From Streptomyces sp. NRRL S-1022 (GTDB lineage Bacteria > Actinomycetota > Actinomycetes > Streptomycetales > Streptomycetaceae), in the NCBI RefSeq assembly GCF_000720135.1, contig NZ_JOIU01000029.1:28744-92743 (forward strand): DNA of 64,000 bases. The letters are read 5' to 3'. Each line of letters starts with the position of its first letter. Positions within the stretch are counted from its first letter, which is position 1. Under the pieces are notes generated by a model. The model was not told the origin of the DNA, ran no database searches, and worked only from the letters and a program-made list of their open reading frames with translations. Shown here piece after piece: positions 53,425 to 62,690 of this stretch. The translations under genes were made by a program, and so were the position numbers.

Positions 53425-54435
53425 TCACCGCTCGCTGTCGAGCAGGGCCATCTGTTCCGAGGCGTACCGCTCGCCGGCCGCCGCGTCCGCCGGTACGGCG
53501 CTCTCGATGGCGGCGAGGTCGTCCGCGTCCAGCGTCACGTCCAGGGCGCCGAGCGCCTCGCCGAGCCGCTCGCGGGTGCGGGCGCCGATCAGCGGCACGA
53601 TGTCCTCGCCCCGGGAGAGCACCCAGGCGATGGCGACCTGCGCGACCGTGACGCCCTTCCGTCCGGCGATCTCGCGCAGGGACTCGACGAGCGTGAGGTT
53701 GTGCCGGAGGTTGTCGCCCTGGAAGCGGGGCGAGTGGGCGCGGAAGTCGTTCGCGGCGAACTGCCGGCCGGCCGTGACGTGGCCGGAGAGCAGTCCGCGC
53801 GAGAGCACGCCGTACGCGGTGACGGCGATGCCCAGTTCCCGGAGCGTGGGCAGGATCTCCCGCTCGGGACCGCGGGAGATGAGCGCGTACTCGATCTGGA
53901 GGTCGGCGATCGGGGCGGTGGCGGCGGCCCGGCGGATGGTGTCGGCGCCGACCTCGCTCAGTCCGATGTGCCGGACCCAGCCCTTCTCGACCAGTTCGGC
54001 GATCGCGCCGACGGTCTCCTCGATCGGCACGTCCGGGTCGAGCCGGGCCGGGCGGTAGACGTCGATGTGGTCGACGCCGAGGCGCTGCAGGGAGTAGGCG
54101 GCGGAGTTCTTCACGGCCGCGGGGCGCCCGTCGAAGCCGGACCAGCCGCCGTCCGGGTCGCGCAGGGCGCCGAACTTGACGCTCAGCAGCGCGTTCTCGC
54201 GCAGGGCGGCCGGGGCGGTGCGCAGCGCCTCGGCGATCAGCAGTTCGTTGTGGCCCATGCCGTAGAAGTCGCCGGTGTCGAGCAGGGTGATGCCGGCGTC
54301 CAGGGCCGCGTGCAGGGTGGCGACCGACTCGGCGCGGTCCGCCTCGCCGTACATGCCGGACATGCCCATGCAGCCGAGGCCGAGGGCGGAGACCTGGGGG
54401 CCGGTGGTGCCGAGGGTTCGGGTTCGCATCGTCAT
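53425..54435 (-). CDS. Aldo/keto reductase
   Basis: A 336-residue NADPH-dependent oxidoreductase with the (beta/alpha)8 AKR fold. The start TLGTTGPQVSALGLGCMGMSG, the catalytic region ITLLDTGDFYGMGHNE (Asp and Tyr), LLSVKFGALR (Lys), and VRHIGLSEVGADTI are typical of the AKR13/YakC-like group, which reduces aldehydes. The His of the tetrad is replaced in the visible VYRPARLDP segment (R where many have H). The ATG at 54433-54435 is preferred to an upstream in-frame start. It is the first gene of an operon with the TetR. Confidence 0.93.
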   Translation of the reverse strand: MTMRTRTLGTTGPQVSALGLGCMGMSGMYGEADRAESVATLHAALDAGITLLDTGDFYGMGHNELLIAEALRTAPAALRENALLSVKFGALRDPDGGWSGFDGRPAAVKNSAAYSLQRLGVDHIDVYRPARLDPDVPIEETVGAIAELVEKGWVRHIGLSEVGADTIRRAAATAPIADLQIEYALISRGPEREILPTLRELGIAVTAYGVLSRGLLSGHVTAGRQFAANDFRAHSPRFQGDNLRHNLTLVESLREIAGRKGVTVAQVAIAWVLSRGEDIVPLIGARTRERLGEALGALDVTLDADDLAAIESAVPADAAAGERYASEQMALLDSER

Positions 54436-54457
54436 GGCTCCACCTTGGCATGACAGC

Positions 54458-54479
54458 TGACAGATTTCAATATCTGTCA
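54458..54479. promoter_or_regulatory. TetR operator upstream of the aldo/keto reductase
   Basis: A perfect 8-bp inverted repeat TGACAGAT-N6-ATCTGTCA lies 22 bp upstream of the reductase start. Its length and symmetry fit a TetR dimer site. It implies autoregulation of the reductase-TetR operon. Confidence 0.7.
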
Positions 54480-54525
54480 CTCCAATCTTGTCACCCATGC
54501 CGTCGACCACCTCGCTCGGATGGAT

Positions 54526-54558
54526 TGGTCCAGACCTATTGACGGGAGGTCTGGACCA
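54526..54558 (+). promoter_or_regulatory. Two DasR-type (dre) sites before the chitinase
   Basis: TGGTCCAGACCT (54526-54537) and AGGTCTGGACCA (54547-54558) each match 10 of 12 bases of the DasR core TGGTCTAGACCA, and are inverted to each other, 21 bp centre to centre. TTGACG lies between them as a possible -35. Paired sites of this kind are known before Streptomyces chitinase genes; DasR is the GlcNAc-responsive GntR regulator. Confidence 0.7.
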
Positions 54559-54611
54559 CGCGCACTGTCATGCCTACGACACCTCGCCGCACCCCCACCG
54601 GGAGGCCTCGC

Positions 54612-55658
54612 ATGATCCGACGTCTGCTCGCCGCCGCGCTCACCGCGGCGTTCCTCGCCCCCCTGGGCATCGCCACCGCGCCCGCCGCCTCCGCCGCCGC
54701 CGACACCTGTGCGGTGAAGCCGAGGCCGGCCGGCAAGGTGCTTCAGGGCTACTGGGAGAACTGGGACGGCTCCGCCAACGGGGTCCACCCGCCGTTCGGC
54801 TGGACCCCGATCACCGACTCCCGCATCCCCGCCCACGGCTACAACGTGATCAACGCGGCCTTCCCCGTCATCCGCTCCGACGGCACGGCGCTGTGGGAGG
54901 ACGGCATGGACGCCGGCGTGAAGGTGGCCACGCCCGCCGAGATGTGCGCGGCCAAGGCGTCCGGCCAGACGATCCTGCTCTCCATCGGCGGGGCGGCGGC
55001 CGGCATCGACCTGTCGTCCTCCGCCGTGGCCGACCGGTTCGTGGCGACGATCGTCCCGATCCTGCAGAAGTACAACTTCGACGGCATCGACATCGACATC
55101 GAGACGGGCCTGGTCGGCAGCGGCAGCATCGGCCGGCTCTCCACGTCCCAGGCGAATCTGATCCGCATCATCGACGGGATCCTGGCGCGGATGCCGGCGG
55201 GCTTCGGCCTGACGATGGCACCGGAGACGGCGTACGTCACCGGCGGCAGCGTCACCTACGGCTCGATCTGGGGCGCGTACCTGCCGGTCGTCAAGAAGTA
55301 CGCGGACAACGGCCGCCTGTGGTGGCTGAACATGCAGTACTACAACGGCAGCATGTACGGCTGCTCCGGCGACTCCTACGCGGCCGGCACCGTACAGGGC
55401 TTCACCGCCCAGACCGACTGCCTCGACAAGGGCCTGGTGGTCCAGGGCACGACGATCAGGGTGCCGTACGACAAGCAGGTCCCGGGCCTGCCCGCCCAGC
55501 CCGGCGCCGGCGGCGGCTACCTGGCACCGTCACTGGTCTCCCAGGCCTGGAGGCACTACGGCACGTCGCTCAAGGGCCTGATGACGTGGTCGGTCAACTG
55601 GGACGGCGCGAAGAACTGGACCTTCGGCGACAACGTCAAGGCGCTCCAGGGGCGCTGA
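54612..55658 (+). CDS. Secreted GH18 chitinase
   Basis: A 348-residue exported endochitinase. A signal peptide (LLAAALTAAFLAPLGIATA) ends near residue 33, and the single GH18 TIM barrel follows. The catalytic motif DGIDIDIET (DxxDxDxE) places the acid glutamate near residue 163; KVLQGYWENWDG and GLMTWSVNWDGAKNW are the first and last strands. There is no separate chitin-binding domain, and the length suits a single-domain GH18. The ATG at 54612 follows GGGAGG by six bases; a start at 54570 would add a non-signal extension. Confidence 0.93.
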   Translation: MIRRLLAAALTAAFLAPLGIATAPAASAAADTCAVKPRPAGKVLQGYWENWDGSANGVHPPFGWTPITDSRIPAHGYNVINAAFPVIRSDGTALWEDGMDAGVKVATPAEMCAAKASGQTILLSIGGAAAGIDLSSSAVADRFVATIVPILQKYNFDGIDIDIETGLVGSGSIGRLSTSQANLIRIIDGILARMPAGFGLTMAPETAYVTGGSVTYGSIWGAYLPVVKKYADNGRLWWLNMQYYNGSMYGCSGDSYAAGTVQGFTAQTDCLDKGLVVQGTTIRVPYDKQVPGLPAQPGAGGGYLAPSLVSQAWRHYGTSLKGLMTWSVNWDGAKNWTFGDNVKALQGR

Positions 55659-55673
55659 CCGGGCGCGGACATG

Positions 55674-55716
55674 CGTATGCCGGACGGGCCCGGCCGCTCG
55701 GCCCGTCCGGCATACG
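55674..55716. terminator. 17-bp terminator between chitinase and glyS
   Basis: CGTATGCCGGACGGGCC (55674-55690) pairs perfectly with 55700-55716 across a nine-base loop. It lies between convergent genes and likely serves both. Confidence 0.9.
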
Positions 55717-55725
55717 AGGGTGTGA

Positions 55726-57108
55726 CTAGGCGCCGATCAGGCGGCTGGCCAGGTAGCCCTCGATCTGGTCCAGCGACACGCGCTCCTGCTTCATGGAGTC
55801 GCGCTCGCGCACCGTGACGGCGTTGTCCTCAAGGGTGTCGAAGTCGACGGTCACGCAGAACGGCGTACCGATCTCGTCCTGGCGGCGGTAGCGCCGGCCG
55901 ATGGCGCCGGCGTCGTCGAACTCGATGTTCCAGTGCTGGCGCAGCGCCTGGGCGAGGCCCTTGGCCTTGGGGGACAGCTCCGGGTTGCGGGAGAGCGGGA
56001 GCACGGCGACCTTCACCGGGGCGAGGCGGTGGTCGAGGCGCAGCACCGTCCGCTTCTCCATCTTGCCCTTGGCGTTGGGCGCCTCGTCCTCGACGTAGGC
56101 GTCGAGCAGGAAGGCCAGCATGGTGCGTCCGACACCGGCCGCGGGCTCGATGACGTACGGCGTCCAGCGCTCGCCGGCGTCCTGGTCGTAGAAGGAGAGG
56201 TCCTGGCCGGAGGCCTTGGAGTGCGCGGAGAGGTCGTAGTCGGTGCGGTTCGCGACGCCCTCCAGCTCGCCCCACTCCGAACCGCCGAACTGGAAGCGGT
56301 ACTCGATGTCGGCGGTGCGCTTGGAGTAGTGGGAGAGCTTCTCCTTCGGGTGCTCGTACCAGCGCATGTTCTCCTCACGGAGACCCAGGCCGGTGTACCA
56401 GTTCCAGCGCTGCTCCATCCAGTATTCCTGCCACTGCTCGTCCTCGCCGGGCTTGACGAAGAACTCCATCTCCATCTGCTCGAACTCGCGGGTGCGGAAG
56501 ATGAAGTTGCCCGGCGTGATCTCGTTGCGGAACGACTTGCCCATCTGGGCGATGCCGAACGGCGGCTTGCGGCGCGAGGTGGTCTGCACCTGGGCGAAGT
56601 TGGTGAAGATGCCCTGGGCGGTCTCGGGGCGCAGGTAGGCGACCGAGCCGGAGTCCTGGGTGGGGCCGAGGTGGGTGGAGAGCAGACCGGAGAACTGCTT
56701 GGGCTCGGTGAACTGGCCCTTGTTGCCGCAGTTCGGGCAGTTGACGTCCGCCAGGCCGTTCGCCGGGGCGTGGCCCTTCTTCTCCTCGTACGCCTCTTCC
56801 AGGTGGTCGGCACGGAACCGCTTGTGACACGAGGTGCACTCGGTCAGCGGGTCCGTGAAGGTGGCGACGTGGCCGGAGGCGACCCAGACCTCGGGAGCCA
56901 GGATCACGGACGAGTCGATACCGACGACGTCCTCGCGCGACGTCACCATGTAGCGCCACCACTGGCGCTTGATGTTCTCCTTGAGCTCGACACCCAGCGG
57001 TCCGTAGTCCCAGGCGGCACGCTGTCCGCCGTAGATCTCACTGCAGGGGAAAACGAAGCCACGGCGCTTGCTCAGGCTGACGATGGTGTCGATCTTGTCG
57101 GCGGCCAC
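55726..57108 (-). CDS. glyS: Glycyl-tRNA synthetase
   Basis: A 460-residue homodimeric class II synthetase (GlyQS-type) that charges tRNA-Gly. Landmarks: [20 protein letters not shown] at the N-terminus, [20 protein letters not shown] with a zinc-type Cys set (CTSC, CPNCG), motif 2 region [20 protein letters not shown], and anticodon-binding domain near the end ([18 protein letters not shown]). The GTG at 57106-57108 is chosen because the preceding codons lack similarity. It is divergent from znuA. Confidence 0.96.
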   Translation of the reverse strand: MAADKIDTIVSLSKRRGFVFPCSEIYGGQRAAWDYGPLGVELKENIKRQWWRYMVTSREDVVGIDSSVILAPEVWVASGHVATFTDPLTECTSCHKRFRADHLEEAYEEKKGHAPANGLADVNCPNCGNKGQFTEPKQFSGLLSTHLGPTQDSGSVAYLRPETAQGIFTNFAQVQTTSRRKPPFGIAQMGKSFRNEITPGNFIFRTREFEQMEMEFFVKPGEDEQWQEYWMEQRWNWYTGLGLREENMRWYEHPKEKLSHYSKRTADIEYRFQFGGSEWGELEGVANRTDYDLSAHSKASGQDLSFYDQDAGERWTPYVIEPAAGVGRTMLAFLLDAYVEDEAPNAKGKMEKRTVLRLDHRLAPVKVAVLPLSRNPELSPKAKGLAQALRQHWNIEFDDAGAIGRRYRRQDEIGTPFCVTVDFDTLEDNAVTVRERDSMKQERVSLDQIEGYLASRLIGA

Positions 57109-57232
57109 GGTGCTCTCTTCATTACGACGACGGGCGTTGAAGCGAGATGCTTCCAGCGAATGATTCAGGTTACCGGCGCAGGCTCCCCCACAACCAAATC
57201 GGCCCCCGCCCGAGACCACCTGGTGAGCGTTG

Positions 57233-57262
57233 TTGACAACGGTTTCCATGTTTGTTGAAAAT
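57233..57262 (+). promoter_or_regulatory. znuA promoter
   Basis: A perfect -35 TTGACA (57233-57238) is followed after 18 bp by GAAAAT (57257-57262) as -10. The predicted start at about 57270 coincides with an ATG, suggesting a leaderless znuA message. Confidence 0.55.
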
Positions 57263-57270
57263 GACTGTCA
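57234..57270. promoter_or_regulatory. Two Zur-box-like sites over the znuA promoter
   Basis: TGAAAATGACTGTCA (57256-57270) matches 13 of 15 bases of the actinobacterial Zur pattern TGAAAATGATTTTCA; TGACAACGGTTTCCA (57234-57248) matches about 11. They cover the -35 and -10 elements, so zinc-loaded Zur would block transcription. Confidence 0.7.
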
Positions 57271-58247
57271 TGAACGTACGACGACGCACCCGCGCCGGCG
57301 CGCGGCGCCTCATACTCGCCGCCGCGGTCGCCGCGGTCACCGCCCTCGCGGCCGGCACCCTCACCGGCTGCTCCGACAGCGCGGCAGCGGTCAGCACCTC
57401 CAAGTTCGACGTCGTCGCGTCGTTCTACCCGATGCAGTTCCTCGCCGAGCAGATCGGCGGCCGGCACGTCCACGTCACCACCCTCACCTCCCCCGGCCAG
57501 GAACCGCACGACCTGGAGATCAGCCCGCAGCAGATCGCCGCGCTGGAGGAGTCCGACGCGGTGCTGTACCTGAAGAACCTCCAGCCGTCCGTCGACGACG
57601 CGGTGGCCCAGTCGCCGGTCGGGACCAAGATCGAGGCGGGCTCCTTCACGACGCTGGAGGAGCACGGCAACGAGGTCGGCGGCCACGCGGCGGGGCACGA
57701 CACCCACCAGGGCGAGGGGTCCGCCGGCAAGGACCCGCACATCTGGCTCGACCCCGAGCGCTACGCCCAGGTCGCCGAGGGCGTCGGCAAAGCCTTCGAG
57801 AAGGCCGACCCCGAGCACGCGGCCGACTACCGGAAGAACACCGTGAAGCTGGTCGGGAGGCTGGACGCCCTCGACTCCGCGTTCCGGCAGGGCCTCGCCC
57901 ACACCCGGAGCAAGGTCTTCCTCACCACGCACGCCGCCTTCGGCTACCTCGCCGAGCGCTACGGCCTCACCGAGGAGGCCGTCAACGGCCTCGACCCCGA
58001 GTCCGAGCCGAGCGCCGCCCGGGTCCGGGACCTGGAGCGGATGGCCGAGGCGGACGGCGTCTCCACCGTGTTCTACGAGACGCTCGTCAGCGACAAGACC
58101 GCCCGGACCCTCGCGCACGACACGGGCCTGAGGACCGACGTCCTGGACCCGATCGAGGGCATCACCGACCAGTCCCGCGGCCGCGACTACCTCGCGGTCC
58201 AGCAGGCCAACCTCAAGGCGCTCCGGAAGGCACTGGGCGCCAAGTGA
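57270..58247 (+). CDS. znuA: Zinc ABC transporter substrate-binding lipoprotein
   Basis: A 325-residue high-affinity zinc-binding lipoprotein. The signal peptide ends in a lipobox (AGTLTGC, Cys near 32). Metal-binding histidines are in GQEPHDLEISP, in DPHIWLDPERY, in FLTTHAAFGYL, and a His-rich loop (EEHGNEVGGHAAGHDTHQG) near 130-148 is typical of ZnuA. The ATG at 57270 is preferred because the promoter predicts a leaderless start there; an in-frame ATG at 57261 is possible. It heads the znuACB operon. Confidence 0.93.
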   Translation: MNVRRRTRAGARRLILAAAVAAVTALAAGTLTGCSDSAAAVSTSKFDVVASFYPMQFLAEQIGGRHVHVTTLTSPGQEPHDLEISPQQIAALEESDAVLYLKNLQPSVDDAVAQSPVGTKIEAGSFTTLEEHGNEVGGHAAGHDTHQGEGSAGKDPHIWLDPERYAQVAEGVGKAFEKADPEHAADYRKNTVKLVGRLDALDSAFRQGLAHTRSKVFLTTHAAFGYLAERYGLTEEAVNGLDPESEPSAARVRDLERMAEADGVSTVFYETLVSDKTARTLAHDTGLRTDVLDPIEGITDQSRGRDYLAVQQANLKALRKALGAK

Positions 58248-58258
58248 CGGGAGACGAC

Positions 58259-59029
58259 ATGACCAGCCCGCCTGTCATAGCCCTGCGGGGGGTGACCGCC
58301 GAACTCGGCGCGCGTCCCGTCCTGCGCGGCATCGACCTCACCGTCGGCCGCGGCGAGGTCGTCGCGCTGCTCGGCGCGAACGGCTCCGGCAAGTCCACGG
58401 CGATCCGCACGGTCATCGGCCAGGTGCCGGTCAGCGGCGGCACCGTCGAGCTGTTCGGCACCCCGCGCCGGTCCTTCCGGGACTGGGCGCGCGTGGGCTA
58501 CGTACCGCAGCGCACGACGGCTGCGGGCGGGGTCCCGGCGACGGTCACCGAGATCGTCTCCGCGGGCCGGCTGTCCCGCACCCGCTTCGGCGTCTTCCGC
58601 AGGAGCGACCGGGAGGCCGTGCGCCGGGCGTTGGAGCTGGTCGGCATGGCGGACCGCGCCAAGGACCCGGTGGACGCCCTCTCCGGCGGCCAGCACCAGC
58701 GGGTGCTGATCGCCCGCGCGCTCGTCGCCGAACCCGAGCTGCTGATCATGGACGAGCCGATGGCCGGGGTCGACCTGGCCAGCCAGGAGGTGCTGGCGCG
58801 GACGCTGGAGCAGCAGGTCGAGGCCGGTGCGACGGTCCTGCTCGTGCTGCACGAACTGGGCCCGCTGGAGCCCCTGATCGACCGGGCGGTCGTCCTGCGC
58901 GACGGCTGCGTGCTGCACGACGGGCCGCCGCCGCGCGCGGTCGGCCAGCACGCGCTGCCCGGCCACGACCACGTACACCCGCACGCACCGGCGGGCGCCG
59001 AACCGATCCGCACGGGACTGCTGAGCTGA
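58259..59029 (+). CDS. znuC: Zinc ABC transporter ATP-binding protein
   Basis: A 256-residue ATPase subunit. Walker A is LLGANGSGKST, signature LSGGQHQRVLIARAL, Walker B ELLIMDEPMAGVD, and H-loop VLLVLHELG. The C-terminus is His-rich (GHDHVHPHAPAG), consistent with metal transport. GGGAGACGAC precedes the ATG. It overlaps znuB (ATG-TGA overlap), so the membrane subunit is coupled. Confidence 0.95.
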   Translation: MTSPPVIALRGVTAELGARPVLRGIDLTVGRGEVVALLGANGSGKSTAIRTVIGQVPVSGGTVELFGTPRRSFRDWARVGYVPQRTTAAGGVPATVTEIVSAGRLSRTRFGVFRRSDREAVRRALELVGMADRAKDPVDALSGGQHQRVLIARALVAEPELLIMDEPMAGVDLASQEVLARTLEQQVEAGATVLLVLHELGPLEPLIDRAVVLRDGCVLHDGPPPRAVGQHALPGHDHVHPHAPAGAEPIRTGLLS

Positions 59030-59931
59030 TGTACTTCCTGAACTACGCCTTCATGCAGCGGGCGCTGCTGGCCGCCGTGCTGGTCGGCATCACCGCGCCC
59101 GCGATCGGCATCTACCTGGTCCAGCGCCGCCAGGCCCTGATGGGCGACGGCATCGGACACGTGGCCATGACCGGCGTCGGCCTCGGCTTCCTGCTGTCCA
59201 CGTCCCCCGTGTGGATGGCGACGGCCGTCTCCGTCCTCGGCGCGGTCCTGATGGAGCTGATCCGCTGGTACGGCCGGACCCGCGGCGACATCGCGCTGGC
59301 CATGCTGTTCTACGGCGGTATGGCCGGCGGTGTGATGCTGATCAACCTCGCGCCGGGCGGCTCCAACGCCAACCTGGTGTCGTACCTGTTCGGCTCCCTT
59401 TCGACGGTGTCCCCGTCCGACGTGACCGCGATCTGCGTGCTCGCCGCGTTCGTCCTGCTGGTCGCCCTGGGCCTGCGCCGCCAGCTGTTCGCGGTCAGCC
59501 AGGACGAGGAGTTCGCGCGGGTCACGGGGCTGCCGGTGCGGGCCCTGAACCTGCTGACGGCGGTCACCGCGGCCGTCACCGTCTCGGTCGCCATGCGGGT
59601 CGTCGGCCTGCTGCTGGTGTCGGCGCTGATGGTCGTCCCCGTGGCGGCGGCGCAGCAGCTCAGCCGCAGCTTCGCCGTCACCTTCGTGATCGCGGTGGCG
59701 ATCGGCGTGGCCGTGACCGTCAGCGGCACGATCACGTCGTACTACCAGGACGTCCCGCCCGGCGCCACGATCGTCCTGCTGACCATCGCCGCGTTCCTCG
59801 CGCTGACCGTGCTGGCCGCCCCGCTGGCCCGGCGACGCGCCCGCGCGGCGGCCGCCGCCCAGCCCGCCGGCGACCCGGCGGAGTGCTCGATCCCGGCCGC
59901 GCGCGGGGCCGGCGAGGAGATCGGCGTCTGA
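59029..59931 (+). CDS. znuB: Zinc ABC transporter permease
   Basis: A 300-residue membrane subunit of the ABC-3 (zinc/manganese) family with about eight or nine membrane segments. The cytoplasmic coupling region is QRRQALMGDGIGHVAMTGVG, and GGSNANLVSYLFGSL is a family landmark. It forms the channel for ZnuA-delivered zinc. The zur gene follows 62 bp downstream on the same strand. Confidence 0.95.
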   Translation: MYFLNYAFMQRALLAAVLVGITAPAIGIYLVQRRQALMGDGIGHVAMTGVGLGFLLSTSPVWMATAVSVLGAVLMELIRWYGRTRGDIALAMLFYGGMAGGVMLINLAPGGSNANLVSYLFGSLSTVSPSDVTAICVLAAFVLLVALGLRRQLFAVSQDEEFARVTGLPVRALNLLTAVTAAVTVSVAMRVVGLLLVSALMVVPVAAAQQLSRSFAVTFVIAVAIGVAVTVSGTITSYYQDVPPGATIVLLTIAAFLALTVLAAPLARRRARAAAAAQPAGDPAECSIPAARGAGEEIGV

Positions 59932-59993
59932 CCGCCGACAGCCCGGGCTGGCACAATGGCCCGGGCAGACGCCAGACGTGGAGGAGGCAACCG

Positions 59994-60404
59994 GTGACGA
60001 CCGCTGGACCGCCCGTGAAGGGCCGCGCGACCCGCCAGCGGGCAGCCGTGGCGGCGGCCCTGGACGAGGTCGACGAGTTCCGCAGCGCGCAGGAACTGCA
60101 CGACATGCTCAAGCACAAGGGCGACTCGGTCGGGCTCACCACGGTCTACCGCACGCTGCAGTCCCTCGCCGAGGCCGGCGAGGTCGACGTCCTGCGCACC
60201 TCCGACGGCGAGTCCGTCTACCGGCGCTGTTCCATGGGCGAACACCACCACCACCTGGTCTGCCGCGCCTGCGGCAAGGCGGTGGAGGTGGAGGGCCCGG
60301 CCGTCGAGAAGTGGGCGGAGGCCATCGCCGCGGAGCACGGCTACGTCAACGTGGCGCACACCGTGGAGATCTTCGGCACGTGTGCCGACTGCGCGGCGAG
60401 CTGA
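59994..60404 (+). CDS. zur: Zinc uptake regulator Zur (Fur family)
   Basis: A 136-residue Fur-family repressor. The DNA-binding half includes RATRQRAAVAAALDEVDEF, SAQELHDMLKHKGDSVGLTT and VYRTLQSLAEAGEVDVL. The metal half has GEHHHHLVCRACGKAVEVEG and GTCADCAAS, whose four cysteines form the structural zinc site. The GTG at 59994 follows GGAGGAGG. Location after znuACB and the Zur-like boxes in front of znuA indicate that it is the zinc-sensing repressor of this operon. Confidence 0.93.
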   Translation: MTTAGPPVKGRATRQRAAVAAALDEVDEFRSAQELHDMLKHKGDSVGLTTVYRTLQSLAEAGEVDVLRTSDGESVYRRCSMGEHHHHLVCRACGKAVEVEGPAVEKWAEAIAAEHGYVNVAHTVEIFGTCADCAAS

Positions 60405-60459
60405 ACGGCCGTCCCCTCGCGCGGTTCCCCGCGCCCTCCGAGGGCGCGGGAAGCCGGGC

Positions 60460-61794
60460 TCAGCTCCGCCCGAAGCAGCGCTCCAGCTCGTCGAGGTCGT
60501 AGAAGGCGCTGCCCTCGGCGATCGGACGGCATCCGGCCTTGAAGGCCGTCTCCTTCTCGTTGTAGAGCATCCGGACCAGGTACCGGTCGCCCTTGGCGAA
60601 GACGTCCCACTGGATGTTGGCTCCCAGCGGGGACACGTCCGCCCCGCGCCAGGGGTTGTCGGCGTACGTGTACGCCGTGCCCGGCTCCGCCGGCCGCGTG
60701 CTGCCCGGCAGCCTCATCAGCGCGGCCAGCGGGATGATCTCCTCGGCGTGGCTGAACCGCAGTTCGGCCCCGAGGCCGCTGGTGCCGGCCCGCTTGGCCT
60801 CGGCCTGCCGGAAGAAGTCGTCCAGCAGGACGTCCGCCATCCTGTAGGTGATGTCGCTGCCGGTGAAGCCGGGCCCCTTCTCGTAGAAGTCCTCGGCGTC
60901 GGAGACGTAGCCGAACCAGGCCGCGTCCTTGCGGGAGACGAAGCGCTCCATGCCCCAGCCCCTGCCCTCGGGGCTCTCCGCGCTCATCGCGGGGGCGATG
61001 GCGTACAGGTTGTAGACGGCCTGGGCAGCGCCCACCGGGTCGCCGATCCGCTCGACGAAGGGCTCCTCGAACAGCTTCCGCAGGACGCTGTTCGCGGTCT
61101 TGCGGGTCTTCGGCTGGTCGGTGATGCCGTGGAGGGTGTCCTTCAGGCGCTGGTCGTTCTCGATGTAGTCGCGGTAGGCGGCACCGCCCGCCGCCTTGTG
61201 GAAGTACAGCAGGTCCTTGTCGGTGCGCACCGGACCGATCAGCGGCTTCAGCGCGGGCTCGGCGCCGGCGAGGGCGTCGGTGAAGGCGGTGCCGCTGGCC
61301 ACGGCCCGCCCCTGCCCGGAGCTGACGACGTCGATCTTCTCCCCGTCGTCGGCGATCTTCCTGAACAGGGACGGCAGCCGTCGCTGGAGCCGGACGGCCG
61401 TGTCCGCCATCTCCTGCCGGCCGCGCCCGCTGAGGTTGCCGTAGCCGGTCTTCGCCATGGCGGCCTGGAGTGCGCGGACGACGGGCCCGAACTCCTCCCC
61501 CGTGCCGGTGAGCCGCCCCTCCGCCTCGGCCTGCTCCCACAGCGCGAGGACCAGGTCGCCGTCCGCGCTGTCGCTCGCGGCCCGGGAGCCGTGCCGGGAC
61601 ACGTTCTCGGTGAAGACGGGCGCGAAACCGGCCGGGGGCCGCTGGTAGGTGTGCGGGTTCTGCCGCGGCGAGTAGGCCGCCTTCGTGCCGTAGCCCTCGC
61701 GGTGCGCGGGTCCGCCGGAGGCGTGTGCGGGCAGGGCGGTGAGCAGCAGGGCCCCGAGGGCGACGACGGGGGTGAGACGTCTCATGATCCGCAT
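60460..61794 (-). CDS. Secreted histidine-type phosphatase (MINPP/phytase-like)
   Basis: A 444-residue exported histidine acid phosphatase. A signal peptide (LTPVVALGALLLTALPAHA) ends near residue 25. The catalytic His motif is NVSRHGSRA (about residue 67), and the proton donor is in ELRFSHAEEI, where HAE instead of the HD of most histidine acid phosphatases marks the MINPP (multiple inositol polyphosphate phosphatase) group. It probably releases phosphate from inositol phosphates or other esters outside the cell. Start at 61794 (MRIM) or 61785 (MRRL). No PHO box was identified. Confidence 0.88.
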   Translation of the reverse strand: MRIMRRLTPVVALGALLLTALPAHASGGPAHREGYGTKAAYSPRQNPHTYQRPPAGFAPVFTENVSRHGSRAASDSADGDLVLALWEQAEAEGRLTGTGEEFGPVVRALQAAMAKTGYGNLSGRGRQEMADTAVRLQRRLPSLFRKIADDGEKIDVVSSGQGRAVASGTAFTDALAGAEPALKPLIGPVRTDKDLLYFHKAAGGAAYRDYIENDQRLKDTLHGITDQPKTRKTANSVLRKLFEEPFVERIGDPVGAAQAVYNLYAIAPAMSAESPEGRGWGMERFVSRKDAAWFGYVSDAEDFYEKGPGFTGSDITYRMADVLLDDFFRQAEAKRAGTSGLGAELRFSHAEEIIPLAALMRLPGSTRPAEPGTAYTYADNPWRGADVSPLGANIQWDVFAKGDRYLVRMLYNEKETAFKAGCRPIAEGSAFYDLDELERCFGRS

Positions 61795-61823
61795 CCTCGG
61801 CGGCCCGGCTGAACGACGGGTGG

Positions 61824-62672
61824 CTAGGAGGTGGAATCACCCTTCATGGCGGCTTCCATGGCGAGCAGTTCCTCGTTCGGCACGGCCCCGCCGAAGCGGC
61901 GGTCGCGGGAGGCGAACTCCATGCACGCCCGCCAGAGGTCACGGCGGTCGAAGTCGGGCCACAGGACGTCCTGGAAGACCATCTCGGCGTACGCGCTCTG
62001 CCAGAGCAGGTAGTTGGAGGTGCGCTGCTCGCCGCTGGGACGCAGGAACAGGTCGACGTCCGGCATGTCCGGGTAGTACAGGTACTTCTGGATGGTCTTC
62101 TCGTTGACCTTCGACGGGTCGAGCCGGCCCGCCTTCACGTCCTCGGCGAGGGCCTGCGCGGCGTCGGCGAGTTCGGCGCGGCCGCCGTAGTTCATGCAGA
62201 AGTACAGGGTGAGCAGGTCGTTGCCCTTCGTCTGTTCCTGGGCGACCTGCAGCTCCTTGGCGACCGACTTCCACAGCCTGGGCATCCGGCCGACCCAGCG
62301 CACCCGGATGCCGAGTTCGTCGAGCTGGTCGCGGGTGCGGCGGATGAAGTCGCGGTTGAAGTTCATCAGGAAGCGGACCTCGTCGGGCGAGCGCTTCCAG
62401 TTCTCGGTGGAGAAGGCGTACAGGGAGATGTTGCGCACGCCGATCTCGATGGAGCCCTGGAGCACGTCCAGCACCCGCTCGGCACCGACCTTGTGCCCCT
62501 CGGTGCGGGGCAGCCCCCGCTCCTTGGCCCACCGCCCGTTGCCGTCCATGACGATCGCGACGTGGTTCGGGACCAGCTCACCCGGGAGCTTGGGCGCGCG
62601 GGCACCGGACGGGTGCGGTTCCGGCGCCTTGTACTCGCGCCGCTGGCGCCCCAGGATCCCGCGAACGACCAT
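61824..62672 (-). CDS. uppS: Isoprenyl transferase (undecaprenyl diphosphate synthase)
   Basis: A 282-residue cis-prenyltransferase that makes the lipid carrier for cell-wall synthesis. Motifs: [20 protein letters not shown] (catalytic Asp), [26 protein letters not shown], and [20 protein letters not shown] near the C-terminus. The length is normal for the family. An upstream stop lies 18 bp from recO, so the two are probably cotranscribed, with recO first. Confidence 0.96.
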   Translation of the reverse strand: MVVRGILGRQRREYKAPEPHPSGARAPKLPGELVPNHVAIVMDGNGRWAKERGLPRTEGHKVGAERVLDVLQGSIEIGVRNISLYAFSTENWKRSPDEVRFLMNFNRDFIRRTRDQLDELGIRVRWVGRMPRLWKSVAKELQVAQEQTKGNDLLTLYFCMNYGGRAELADAAQALAEDVKAGRLDPSKVNEKTIQKYLYYPDMPDVDLFLRPSGEQRTSNYLLWQSAYAEMVFQDVLWPDFDRRDLWRACMEFASRDRRFGGAVPNEELLAMEAAMKGDSTS

Positions 62673-62690
62673 GTGCTTCTCGTCTCCCTC

